From Streptomyces sp. NBC_01428 (lineage in GTDB: Bacteria; Actinomycetota; Actinomycetes; Streptomycetales; Streptomycetaceae), in NCBI RefSeq assembly GCF_036231965.1, contig NZ_CP109499.1, positions 1,426,001 to 1,490,000 of the forward strand: 64,000 nt of DNA. The letters are read 5' to 3'. This document shows, piece by piece, positions 15,709-29,392 of this stretch (its first letter is position 1; the number at the start of each line of letters is the position of its first letter). Both the position numbers and the translations under genes were made by a program. A model generated the notes under the pieces. The model saw only the letters and a list, made by a program, of their open reading frames with translations, did no database searches and had not been told where the DNA came from.

Positions 15709-17949
15709 ATGTCCCGTTCCACCCTGTCCAGAAACAGAAGAACGTCCGGCCGGCACCGGATACCGAGACTGCTCACGGTGACCGCCCTCGTGGCGACGAC
15801 CCTGTCGGGTCTGTCCGTCGCCGCGCAGGGCGACGCGGTGGCCGCCACCGGCGCGGCCGCCGCCCTGCCGACCGGCTGGGCCACCGTCGTCAACGCGGGC
15901 AGCGGCAAGTGCGTCGACGCCCGTGCCGCCGGTACGGCCGACGGAACGGCCGTCCAGCAGTACGCGTGCAACAGCAGCCAGGCGCAGCAGTGGCGCCTCA
16001 CGGCCACCTCGGGCGGCTACTACCGGGTCGACAACCGCGCCGACGCGACCAAGGCCTGGGACGTCACCGGTGTCTCGGCCGCGGACGCCGCACCGGTCCA
16101 GCTGTGGACCTACGGCGGCGGCGCCAACCAGCAGTGGCAGGCCGTGGCGGAGTCCGGCGGCGCCTACCACTTCGTGAACCGCAACAGCGGCAAGTGCCTC
16201 GACGTGCCGAGCGCGTCGACGGCCGACAGCGTGCAGTTCCAGCAGTACACGTGCAACGGCTCGGCGGCGCAGTCCTTCTCCGTCAACCCCGTCGACGTCC
16301 AACAGCCGCCCGGCACACCGGACCTCGGTCCGAACGTCACCGTCTTCGACCCGTCGACGCCCGCGGCCACCATCCAGAGCAGCCTCGACGCGGCGTTCCA
16401 GCAGCAGCAGACCAATCAGTTCGGCACCGCGCGCAAGGCCTTCCTCTTCAAGCCCGGCAGCTACGACGCCAACGCCAACGTCGGCTTCTACACCCAGGTG
16501 GCAGGTCTCGGGCTGTCCCCCGACGACGTCACGATCCGGGGCGCGGTGCACGCCGAGGCCGACTGGTTCCAGGGCAACGCGACCCAGAACTTCTGGCGTT
16601 CGGCGGAGAACCTGTCGGTGACCCCGACCTCGGGTTCCGACCGGTGGGCGGTGTCGCAGGCGGCGCCGTACCGGCGGATGCACCTGCGGGGCAACCTCGC
16701 CCTCGACGACGGCGGCTGGTCCAGCGGCGGCTACATGGCCGACACCCGGATCGACGGCCAGGTCAACTCCGGCTCGCAGCAGCAGTGGCTGTCGCGGAAC
16801 ACCGAGTGGTCCAACTGGACCGGCTCGAACTGGAACATGGTGTTCGTCGGCGCGAAGAACGCTCCCGCGAACAGCTTCCCCAGCCCGCCGTACACCACGG
16901 TGAACCAGACTCCCGTCTCCCGCGAGAAGCCGTTCCTGTACGTCGACTCCGCGGGCGCCTGGAAGGTGTTCGTGCCCGGCGTCCGCACCAACTCGACCGG
17001 GGTCTCGTGGGGTTCGGGGACACCGGCCGGCACGTCCCTGCCGCTCTCGGACTTCTTCGTCGTGAAGCCGGGCGCGACGGCCGCGCAGCTGAACGACGCG
17101 CTGGCACAGGGCAAGAACCTGCTGGTCACCCCCGGCGTCTACCACCTCGACCAGACGCTCAAGGTCACCCGGCCCGACACCGTGGTGCTGGGCCTCGGCC
17201 TCGCCACCCTCATCCCCGACAACGGCGTCACCGCCATGACGGTCGCCGACGTGGACGGCGTCCAGCTCGCCGGACTGCTGATCGACGCCGGCACCACCAA
17301 CTCCGCGCAGCTGCTGGAGATGGGGCCGAGCGGCTCTTCCGCGGACCACGCCGGCGACCCCAGTTCGCTGCACGACGTGTTCTTCCGCATCGGCGGCGCG
17401 GGCGTGGGGAAGGCCACCACCAGCCTGACGATCAACAGCGACGACGTCATCGGCGACCACCTGTGGCTGTGGCGCGCGGACCACGGCAGCGGAGTCGGCT
17501 GGACCAGCAACACGGCCGACACCGGGCTCGTCGTGAACGGCGACGACGTGACCATGTACGGCCTGTTCGTCGAGCACTACCAGAAGTACCAGACCGTCTG
17601 GAACGGCAACGGCGGGCGCACGTACTTCTACCAGAACGAGATGCCGTACGACCCGCCCAACCAGGCCGCCTGGATGAACGGTTCGACGCAGGGCTACGCC
17701 GCCTACAAGGTCGCGCCGTCCGTGACGAGCCATCAGGTGTACGGGTTCGGCAGCTACTGCTACTTCAACGTCAACTCGTCCGTCGCCGCCGAGCACGCCA
17801 TCGAGGCGCCGAACAACGCCAACGTGCGCTTCAAGGACATGGTGACGGTCTCGCTGGGCGGCACCGGCACCATCCGGCACGTGGTCAACGACCGGGGCGG
17901 GCCCTCCAACTCCTCGACCAACGTCGCCAACCTCGTCAGCTACCCCTGA
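15709..17949 (+). CDS. Secreted protein: N-terminal ricin-type lectin plus large parallel beta-helix domain, function unknown
   Basis: 746 residues; ATG 15709 follows AGGAG. A twin-Arg-containing signal region (SRNRRTSGRHRIPRLLTVTA, ends near AATGAAAALP) precedes a CBM13 beta-trefoil (about 52-195: GSGKCVDARAAG, AQQWRL, NQQWQ, SGKCLDVPSAS). The remainder resembles proteins often labelled adenylyl cyclase or coagulation factor 5/8 in Streptomyces, labels that lack support. It has right-handed beta-helix character (PGATAAQLNDALAQGKNLLV, VNGDDVTMYGLFVEHYQKY, FYQNEMPYDPP). A glycoside hydrolase or lyase role is likely but no catalytic residues can be assigned. It lies 37 bases after the chitinase and 22 before the ThuA gene. 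Confidence 0.75.
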   Translation: MSRSTLSRNRRTSGRHRIPRLLTVTALVATTLSGLSVAAQGDAVAATGAAAALPTGWATVVNAGSGKCVDARAAGTADGTAVQQYACNSSQAQQWRLTATSGGYYRVDNRADATKAWDVTGVSAADAAPVQLWTYGGGANQQWQAVAESGGAYHFVNRNSGKCLDVPSASTADSVQFQQYTCNGSAAQSFSVNPVDVQQPPGTPDLGPNVTVFDPSTPAATIQSSLDAAFQQQQTNQFGTARKAFLFKPGSYDANANVGFYTQVAGLGLSPDDVTIRGAVHAEADWFQGNATQNFWRSAENLSVTPTSGSDRWAVSQAAPYRRMHLRGNLALDDGGWSSGGYMADTRIDGQVNSGSQQQWLSRNTEWSNWTGSNWNMVFVGAKNAPANSFPSPPYTTVNQTPVSREKPFLYVDSAGAWKVFVPGVRTNSTGVSWGSGTPAGTSLPLSDFFVVKPGATAAQLNDALAQGKNLLVTPGVYHLDQTLKVTRPDTVVLGLGLATLIPDNGVTAMTVADVDGVQLAGLLIDAGTTNSAQLLEMGPSGSSADHAGDPSSLHDVFFRIGGAGVGKATTSLTINSDDVIGDHLWLWRADHGSGVGWTSNTADTGLVVNGDDVTMYGLFVEHYQKYQTVWNGNGGRTYFYQNEMPYDPPNQAAWMNGSTQGYAAYKVAPSVTSHQVYGFGSYCYFNVNSSVAAEHAIEAPNNANVRFKDMVTVSLGGTGTIRHVVNDRGGPSNSSTNVANLVSYP

Positions 17950-17971
17950 CCCCTCCGGGAAGGACCGTCCG

Positions 17972-19264
17972 ATGCACATCAGCAGATCCGGTCCGGCACG
18001 CGGAATCCTCGGATTCCTCGTCCTGCTGGCGACCCTGCTCGGCCTGGCATCACCGCCGGCCGCGCACGCGAACACCACGGCGGCGCCCTTCAAGGTGCTC
18101 GCCCTCTACAACGGCACCTGGGACGCGGCCCACATCAGCTTCGTCCACGAGGCCAACGACTGGTTCCCGAAGCAGGCCGCGGCGAACGGCTTCACCTACA
18201 CGGCCAGCAACAACTGGGACCTGCTCAGCAACGGGGGCGTGAACGCCTACCAGGTCGTGCTGTTCCTCGACGACCTGCCGCAGACCGCGGCCCAACGCTC
18301 CGGTTTCGAGCAGTACATGCGCGGTGGCGGTGCCTGGATGGGCTTCCACGTCTCGGCCTTCACCACCGACGCGCAGAGCTGGCCGTGGTACCACAACCAG
18401 TTCCTCGGCACCGGCAACTTCCGGTCCAACACCTGGGGCCCGACCACGGCCGTGCTCAAGGTGGAGGACCGGACGCACCCGTCCACCGTGAACCTTCCGG
18501 CGACCTTCACCTCGTCGGTCAGCGAGTGGTACAGCTGGTCCAACGACCTGCGGCAGAACCCGGACATCCGCATCCTCGCCTCGATCGACCCGAGCAGCTT
18601 CCCGCTGGGCACGGACCCGAACCAGACCTGGAACAGCGGCTACTACCCGATCCTGTGGACCAACACGAAGTACAAGATGCTGTACGCCAACTTCGGCCAC
18701 AACGCGATGGACTACGCGACGAACACCACCCTGTCGTCGACCTTCGCGAGCTCGACCCAGAACCGGTTCCTGCTGGACGGGCTGAAGTGGCTCGGCGGAG
18801 CGGGCGGGTCGGTGCCGCCGGCCGGTCCGATCTCCGAGACCGCCTGGTACTCCCTGGCCAACGCGGGCAACGGCGCCTGCGTGGACGCCCGGGCGGCCGC
18901 CACGGCCAACGGGACCGCGATCCAGCAGTACGCCTGCAACGGCACGCAGGCGCAGCAGTTCCAGTTCCGTTCGACGGACAGCGGGTACACCCGCATCACG
19001 ATCCGTCCGAATCCGCAGCAGGTCGTCGACGTGACCGACCGGTCGACGGCCGACAACGCGGCGCTCCAGCTGTGGAGTTGGTCGAGCGGGCAGAACCAGC
19101 AGTGGCAGCCGGTGCAGGAGAGCGGTGGCCGCTATCACTTCACCGCCCGGCACAGCGGCAAGTGTCTGACCGCCGCGGGTCCGGCGACGAACAGTGTGCA
19201 GCTGACCCAGCGTGCCTGTGACGGCTCGGCGGCGCAGAGTTTCGCCCTCACCGCACAGCCCTGA
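17972..19264 (+). CDS. Secreted ThuA-like domain protein with C-terminal ricin-type lectin
   Basis: 430 residues; ATG 17972 follows GAAGGA. Signal peptide 1-31 (GILGFLVLLATLLGLASPPAAHA). Residues ~33-270 form a ThuA domain of the class I glutamine amidotransferase-like fold: FKVLALYNGTWDAAHISFV, YQVVLFLDDLPQTAAQRSGF, YMRGGGAWMGFHVSAF and SEWYSWSN. Residues ~285-428 are a CBM13 beta-trefoil (GNGACVDARAAATANGTAIQ, QNQQWQPV, SGKCLT). ThuA proteins are generally linked to sugar (trehalose, glucan) metabolism with no proven chemistry, and export is notable. It is the last gene of the chitinase unit and ends at a strong hairpin. Confidence 0.85.
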   Translation: MHISRSGPARGILGFLVLLATLLGLASPPAAHANTTAAPFKVLALYNGTWDAAHISFVHEANDWFPKQAAANGFTYTASNNWDLLSNGGVNAYQVVLFLDDLPQTAAQRSGFEQYMRGGGAWMGFHVSAFTTDAQSWPWYHNQFLGTGNFRSNTWGPTTAVLKVEDRTHPSTVNLPATFTSSVSEWYSWSNDLRQNPDIRILASIDPSSFPLGTDPNQTWNSGYYPILWTNTKYKMLYANFGHNAMDYATNTTLSSTFASSTQNRFLLDGLKWLGGAGGSVPPAGPISETAWYSLANAGNGACVDARAAATANGTAIQQYACNGTQAQQFQFRSTDSGYTRITIRPNPQQVVDVTDRSTADNAALQLWSWSSGQNQQWQPVQESGGRYHFTARHSGKCLTAAGPATNSVQLTQRACDGSAAQSFALTAQP

Positions 19265-19280
19265 CCGGCCCGGGTCCCAG

Positions 19281-19316
19281 GGGTGCCCCCGTCGCGTGCG
19301 CGCGGCGGGGGCACCC
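19281..19316. terminator. Bidirectional terminator hairpin between convergent genes
   Basis: GGGTGCCCCCG (19281-19291) pairs with CGGGGGCACCC (19306-19316); pairing continues to a 16-bp stem with one G-U and a 4-base loop. It lies between the ThuA-lectin gene (ends 19264) and the GH105 gene (ends 19329), and so can serve both. Confidence 0.85.
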
Positions 19317-19328
19317 GTGCGCCGTCGG

Positions 19329-20474
19329 TCAGCGCGCCAGCCGGGCCAGTTCGGTCCCGGCGAGCAGGAAGGCGCCGACGCCGAAGTCCGCGGTGCTGCC
19401 GTACGTGACGGGCTGACTGGACTCCGGGCGGTCGCCGACGCCCTGCACGTAGCCGAGGAAGCCGTCGGAGTGCACGGCGGTGGCCACCAGGCCGTTCCAG
19501 GCACGGGCGGCGACCGGGAGGTGGACCGAGCGGTCGACCAGACCGGCGGCGACCGCGTACGCGGTGCCGTACAGGAAGAAGGACGTGCCGCTGGTCTCGG
19601 GGCCGGGCAGATGGGCCGGGTCGGCGAGGTCGACGTTCCAGAAGCCGTCGGCGCGCTGCACCCCGGCGACGGCCCGCACCAGACGGGTGAGCGTGTCGCG
19701 GTACTCGGCGGTGTGTGCCTCGGTGGCGGGCAGCGCCTTCAGCGTCTTCACGTGGCCGCCGGCCACCCAGCCGTTGCCGCGGGACCAGACGACGGGCCTG
19801 CCCGAGGGGGAGACGATGCCGCCGGGCAGGAACCGTTTGTCGCGGTACCAGAGGCCGCTCGTGGCGTCGTACAGACCGGGGCCGCCCTCGGCCCGTTTGG
19901 TGTGGCCGTACAGGGAGTACAGCTTCTGCCAGTACGCCGGGTCCGCGCGCAGGGCGCCGAGGCGGGCGAAGGGCGGCATGGCCATGTGCAGGGCGTCGTC
20001 CCACCACCAGTCGTCGTTCTTGTCCGGCTGGTCCTCGTGGACCATCCGGTGCAACGACGTCTCGATCGCGGTGAGTTTCCGCTCCTCGGGCTCGCGCTCG
20101 TAGAGGTCGAGGTAGGCCTGCCCGGCGCAGTGGTTGTCGGCATGGCGGGTGGTCACGCCGCCGCTGAGGCCGTACGCGTGCTTCTCCGCCCAGTTCCGGG
20201 CGTAGGTGAGGTAGCGGGAGCTGCCCGTCAGCCCCTGGAGGGCGAGCAGTCCGCTGAAGAAGGTGGCGTTGGCCCAGCCGTTGTCGCCGGGGTCCGGGTG
20301 GGCGCCGATCCACTGGTCGGCCACACGGCGCAGGACGGCGGTGATCGCGGCCCGTGACGGCAGGGCCGGTGCGGCGGCCCGTGGGGAGGCCTGAGCGGTG
20401 CCCGAGAGGGTGGGGAGGAGAGCCGCGGAGGCCGTGAGAGCGGCCGCGCCGGAGAGCAGGCGTCGTCTGTCCAT
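19329..20474 (-). CDS. Secreted GH105 (GH88-like) unsaturated glycuronyl hydrolase
   Basis: 381 residues with a Tat-type signal (MDRRRLLSGAAALTASAALL, cleavage near TAQA-SP, ~29). The (alpha/alpha)6-barrel of the YteR/GH105 family is recognisable by DNGWANATFFSGLLALQ (64-80), NHCAGQAYLDLYE (~114-126), DDWWWDDALHMAMPPFARLG (154-173, containing the Asp equivalent to the YteR catalytic acid), VVWSRGNGWVAGG and TSGTSFFLYGTAYAVAAG. The family hydrates and cleaves the unsaturated uronic acid left by polysaccharide lyases, typically from rhamnogalacturonan. The exported location differs from cytoplasmic YteR. A functional partner could be the PL8 lyase 12 kb away, but that is speculative. Confidence 0.85.
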   Translation of the reverse strand: MDRRRLLSGAAALTASAALLPTLSGTAQASPRAAAPALPSRAAITAVLRRVADQWIGAHPDPGDNGWANATFFSGLLALQGLTGSSRYLTYARNWAEKHAYGLSGGVTTRHADNHCAGQAYLDLYEREPEERKLTAIETSLHRMVHEDQPDKNDDWWWDDALHMAMPPFARLGALRADPAYWQKLYSLYGHTKRAEGGPGLYDATSGLWYRDKRFLPGGIVSPSGRPVVWSRGNGWVAGGHVKTLKALPATEAHTAEYRDTLTRLVRAVAGVQRADGFWNVDLADPAHLPGPETSGTSFFLYGTAYAVAAGLVDRSVHLPVAARAWNGLVATAVHSDGFLGYVQGVGDRPESSQPVTYGSTADFGVGAFLLAGTELARLAR

Positions 20475-20660
20475 GTGAACAACTCCTACGGATGGGGACT
20501 CCCATCCTCAACTCCCGCCACAGCGACTGTCCATGACCGCGCGTCAACTTGTCGCGAAGTGGAGGTTGTTCAGAGTGGTGGACGCGGTTCGCTGCCGGGA
20601 ATCGGATTCCCCGTGCGGTCCACGCGGAATTCCCGGCATGCGCGACCGGTCACAGCACGG

Positions 20661-20691
20661 CGGGCGGTGCCCCTCCTGGGGGCACCGCCCG
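20661..20691 (-). terminator. Hairpin terminator downstream of the DUF1206 gene
   Basis: A perfect 13-bp stem: CGGGCGGTGCCCC (20661-20673) and GGGGCACCGCCCG (20679-20691) with a 5-base loop. It lies 43 bases beyond the stop codon of the minus-strand DUF1206 gene. Confidence 0.8.
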
Positions 20692-20733
20692 TATCGCCGC
20701 CGCGGGACGGCGGCCCGAGGCCGCCGAGTCGCG

Positions 20734-21567
20734 TCACACCTTGCGCCACCGCGCCATCGCGAACGAGAACACGCCGAACAGGATCAGGCCCACGGCGACG
20801 AGCGCCAGCAGCCACGGACCCATCGGGGTACCCGCGAAGGAACGGAGCGTGTCGTCCATCCCCTTGGCCTTGTCGGGCTCGTAGTCGATCGCGGCCCGTA
20901 CGGCGAACACACCGGCCGCGGCGAACACGGCGCCGCGCGCCGTTCCGCCTCCCACACCCGTCACGTCGACGACCTGGCGGACCCGCTTCGACATCTCGCC
21001 GAGCTTCAGGTGCTTGTGGTACTTGCGCATGATGGCCCGCACCGCGATCCACACGCCGGCCGCGACGAGTCCCACGCCCACGGCGCCGACGATCCACTGG
21101 CCGCCGGGTATGCCGAGCGCCTTGGCCGTCACGTCGCGGGACTTCTTGTCACCGGCTCCGCTGCCGCGCGAACCGGCGGCGAAGGAGAGCACGGAGTAGG
21201 CGACGAATCCGTAGAAGACACATCGTCCGGCCGCCATCAGGCGCTTGGCCGGCTTGCCGCCGTCCTCGCCGGCGGAGCCGAACACCGCTTCGGACAGCCG
21301 CCACAGCGCCATGCCGACGACGCCGATGCCGAGCGCCCACAACAGGACGGCGCCGAAGGGCTTGGAGGCGATCTCCTGCAGGGCACCGCCGCGGTCCGCC
21401 TGCTGCCCGCTGCCGCCGAAGGCGATGCGCAGGGCGAGGACGCCGACCAGGGCGTAGATCACGCCGCGGGCGGTCAGTCCCGCCCGGGCCGCGCCTTCGC
21501 GTGCCGTTCCGGTGGCCGCCCGGCGGGCGCCGACCTGGCCCTCGCGGGCCACCGCTCCGGCGTTCAC
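20734..21567 (-). CDS. DUF1206 membrane protein
   Basis: 277 residues from GTG 21567. Six hydrophobic helices arranged as three related pairs, the DUF1206 layout: ARAGLTARGVIYALVGVLAL (about 30), KRLMAAGRCVFYGFVAYSVL (about 108) and GTARGAVFAAAGVFAVRAA (about 208), each led by a G-x-x-x-RG or GR motif and followed by a second helix (FGAVLLWALGIGVVGMALW, QWIVGAVGVGLVAAGVWIA, GPWLLALVAVGLILFGVFS). The family is common in actinobacteria and cyanobacteria and its function is unknown. Single-gene unit ending at the 20661-20691 hairpin. Confidence 0.88.
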   Translation of the reverse strand: MNAGAVAREGQVGARRAATGTAREGAARAGLTARGVIYALVGVLALRIAFGGSGQQADRGGALQEIASKPFGAVLLWALGIGVVGMALWRLSEAVFGSAGEDGGKPAKRLMAAGRCVFYGFVAYSVLSFAAGSRGSGAGDKKSRDVTAKALGIPGGQWIVGAVGVGLVAAGVWIAVRAIMRKYHKHLKLGEMSKRVRQVVDVTGVGGGTARGAVFAAAGVFAVRAAIDYEPDKAKGMDDTLRSFAGTPMGPWLLALVAVGLILFGVFSFAMARWRKV

Positions 21568-21959
21568 GCGGACACCGCCTCGTGCGTCGCGCTCGTGTCC
21601 AGCAGCACCATCATCACACCCTCCATGTCACCGGTCGCCGCGCCCGACTCCTGCGGGGCGAAGGCGGCACCGGGGGCTTCCCGCTGACGTCGCGTCGCGA
21701 GCAGACCTCCCCGTGCCTCCACGGTCGGTTGCCCCGAAAGTTGCCCGGCAGACGCCGATTTCCGTCCGGGATCACCGCCGGGCTGAAACCGTCGGTCCAC
21801 GTCGGCGCGGTGACGGACGTGGCCCGAGCGATCCGGTGACCGGCTGTGCCGCCGGGCCGCCGAGACCCGGCGCAGGCCCCGTTCGCAGCGCCGCCCGCCC
21901 AGGTCAACACGGTCCGTGGGCTATGTTGAGGTCTCGTGGGAGACGAAGGAGGCGCACCG
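21568..21959. other. Divergent intergenic region, no gene supported
   Basis: This 392-base gap lies between DUF1206 (minus) and the RpiR gene (plus). Open frames in it have Arg/Pro/Gly-rich translations with no family resemblance. A possible -10 (TATGTT, 21922-21927) lies upstream of the RpiR gene without a convincing -35. Confidence 0.5.
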
Positions 21960-22883
21960 GTGCCATCGCCGCAGCAGGCACGCGCACAGGCATCCGCGAT
22001 CACCTCGGGCCGCACGGCACCCGAGGCGGGCGCGGCTCCCATGTCCCAGCTCAGGGAGCTGTTCGACGGTCCCCGGCTCTCTCCGGGCCAGCGCAGGATC
22101 GCCCAGTACCTGATCGAGCACATCACCGAGGCGGCGTTCCTCTCGATCACCGATCTCGCCGAGCGGGTGGGTGTCAGCCAGCCTTCGGTGACCCGTTTCG
22201 CGGCGGCGGTGGGCTTCAGCGGTTACCCGGCGCTACGGGAGCGGCTCCAGGCGATCGCGCTCAGCGCCCTGGGCAGCACACCGGGTACACCGGCCGAGGT
22301 CACCAGCAACGAGCTGCAGGCCGCAGTGGACGCCGAGATCGAGAACCTGGAGAACCTGCGGCGGGACTTCGCCGACCCCGACGAGGTGATCCGCGTCGGC
22401 CGGGCCCTGTCGGAGTCCACCCCCCTGACGGTCCTCGGACTGCGCATCTCCGTGTCCCTCGCCGAGTACTTCACGTACGCCGCCCGTCGTATCCATCCGG
22501 ACGTCCGGATGGTGACGCGCGGTGGCTCGGTCGCCTACGACGCGCTGCTCCAGTCGCGGGAGGCCGGCGGCACCTGGGTGCTGGCCTTCGGGATGCCCCG
22601 GCACGCGCACGAGACGCTCACGGCCATGCGGGTCGCGCGCAGCGCCGGTCTCCAGGTGGCGCTGATCACCGATCTGGGGCTCGGTCCGCTGGCGGACGAG
22701 GCGGACGTCACCTTCGCCACCGGGACCGGTTCCCGGCTCGTCTTCGACTCCTACGCGGCGCCCGTGGTGCTGTCGGCGGCCCTGCTGCAGGCCATGACCG
22801 ACGCCGATCCGGAGCGGACCCAGGGGCGCCTCGAGGAGTACGAGCAGGTCGCCGAGCAGCACCAGTTCTTCCTGAAGGACTGA
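21960..22883 (+). CDS. MurR/RpiR-family transcriptional regulator
   Basis: 307 residues when started at GTG 21960, which has AAGGAGG seven bases upstream; the GTG 24 bases earlier lacks such a site. N-terminal RpiR helix-turn-helix (about 40-110: RLSPGQRRIAQYLIEHITEA, SITDLAERVGVSQPSVTRFA). SIS sugar-phosphate-binding domain (about 125-270: TPLTVLGLRISVSLAEYFTY, WVLAFGMPRHAHETLTAM, GLQVALITDLGLGPLADEAD). The family senses phosphosugars and controls amino-sugar or pentose genes. No metabolic gene is adjacent in the same direction, so the target is unknown; the palindromic ATGAA-N4-TTCAT at 22960-22973 just downstream is one candidate site. Confidence 0.9.
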   Translation: MPSPQQARAQASAITSGRTAPEAGAAPMSQLRELFDGPRLSPGQRRIAQYLIEHITEAAFLSITDLAERVGVSQPSVTRFAAAVGFSGYPALRERLQAIALSALGSTPGTPAEVTSNELQAAVDAEIENLENLRRDFADPDEVIRVGRALSESTPLTVLGLRISVSLAEYFTYAARRIHPDVRMVTRGGSVAYDALLQSREAGGTWVLAFGMPRHAHETLTAMRVARSAGLQVALITDLGLGPLADEADVTFATGTGSRLVFDSYAAPVVLSAALLQAMTDADPERTQGRLEEYEQVAEQHQFFLKD

Positions 22884-23192
22884 CCGCACCGGCCGTCGGC
22901 CGCCCTCCCCGTACCGGCTGTCACCACGGCATCACGGGATCAATCACATCAAAGCGCGCATGAATGTTTTCATGTCCTTGCGCATCTGGCGGTATATATA
23001 AATACTTCTTGCGGATCGCGACCCGGAGGCCTCCAGGTCACGACCCTGACCACCCGGGGCCGTCCGCTCCTACCCGCAACGGGTCCCGGGTGATCGAGCG
23101 GGACTCGCCTCGGCGAGACCCGTGGTGGCGGCCCCGGTCATCCCCTATGCCGGGGCCGCCCCAGAGTCCCCCGCCGACGTAACCCGGAAGCG
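22884..23192. other. Intergenic region with A+T-rich promoter-like stretch and short palindrome
   Basis: No gene seen. It holds ATGAA-N4-TTCAT (22960-22973) and an A+T-rich run TATATATAAATACTT (22993-23007) that is unusual for this genome, probably the promoter of the 23193 gene. A -35 could not be assigned with confidence. Confidence 0.5.
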
Positions 23193-23576
23193 ATGAACAT
23201 GGCCCTGACGTATTCCCCGATCACCTCGGACTGGCCGTGCCAGGTCAAGACACCCGGCAGTTTCGACTGGGAGCGATCGGCGGTGAAATGGCTGCGCGAG
23301 CTGGTGCCGAGCCGCTATGCGAGCTATCCCGTGCTGCACAAGCACCCCGTGCTGCTCGCCCGCCACGCACAGCTCCAGGTGCAGCAGGAGATACGGGTCG
23401 CCCGCACCGCCCTGCAGACCGCCCGTTCCGAGCTGCCCGGCCTCGGCCTGCACGAGGGCGTCATCGAGCACACCATCAAGCTCTACGCCGCCGAGCTGAT
23501 GCAGCTCCAGCACATCGCCCGGAGCATCCGCACGGTGTCCCAGGCCCTGGTGGACCACCCCCACCCGCGGCACTGA
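23193..23576 (+). CDS. Conserved hypothetical protein
   Basis: 127 residues from ATG 23193 with GGAAG five bases upstream. I do not recognise a domain. The N-terminal third is polar (YSPITSDWPCQVKTPGSFDW, WLRELVPSRYASYPVLHKHP). Residues 50-115 look like two long amphipathic helices (LLARHAQLQVQQEIRVARTA, EHTIKLYAAELMQLQHIARS), suggesting a helical hairpin or coiled-coil assembly. No signal or membrane segment. It is preceded by an A+T-rich promoter region and followed 114 bases later by a DUF1232 gene on the same strand. Codon use is typical of the window, so it is probably a real gene. Confidence 0.7.
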   Translation: MNMALTYSPITSDWPCQVKTPGSFDWERSAVKWLRELVPSRYASYPVLHKHPVLLARHAQLQVQQEIRVARTALQTARSELPGLGLHEGVIEHTIKLYAAELMQLQHIARSIRTVSQALVDHPHPRH

Positions 23577-23690
23577 GCCCTCGGCGAGAAGCGGGAGCGT
23601 CGTACGGATGGCCGAACCGGGTGCGATAGCCGGGGCGCGAGCGGGCACACGGAAGGCAGTCACATCCCGACGAGAGCCCTGGACGGACGC

Positions 23691-24008
23691 ATGGATACGA
23701 CCTCATGGACCGTGGTCATCATCGTCGCGGTCCTCGCGGCCGCCCTGCTCGGCGTCGCCCTGGTCCTGCTCGGCCGCCTCGTGCGCACCCGGCGCGATCT
23801 GCGGCGGGCCGGACTGCCCACGGGATCCAAGTGGGTCTTCTGGGGCGCCGTCCTCTACCTGGTGCTGCCGACGGACCTCGTACCCGACCCCGTCTATCTG
23901 GACGACATCGGTGTCATGCTGCTGGCCCTGCGCTCGATGCGCTCGGCCGCCGCGCCCGCCGACCCTCTCGCCGAGCGCGGGAACCCGAAGGATCGGGCGG
24001 TCCGTTGA
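23691..24008 (+). CDS. DUF1232 (YkvA-like) small membrane protein
   Basis: 105 residues. A first membrane helix (TTSWTVVIIVAVLAAALLGV, 3-22) is followed by a basic loop, then the DUF1232 core WVFWGAVLYLVLPTDLVPDP with the diagnostic LPTDLVPDPVYLDDIG (about 58-73), a short amphipathic hairpin. The family is widespread and uncharacterised, probably peripheral to the membrane. It lies 69 bases before the TerD-CAP gene and could be co-transcribed. Confidence 0.82.
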   Translation: MDTTSWTVVIIVAVLAAALLGVALVLLGRLVRTRRDLRRAGLPTGSKWVFWGAVLYLVLPTDLVPDPVYLDDIGVMLLALRSMRSAAAPADPLAERGNPKDRAVR

Positions 24009-24077
24009 GCGTCTGACGGCCCGTGCCGCGCCTCCTCCCGGCGTGCGGCGCGGATCATCCGACCGACGGGCGGTGGC

Positions 24078-29388
<5,311 letters not shown>

Positions 29389-29392
<4 letters not shown>

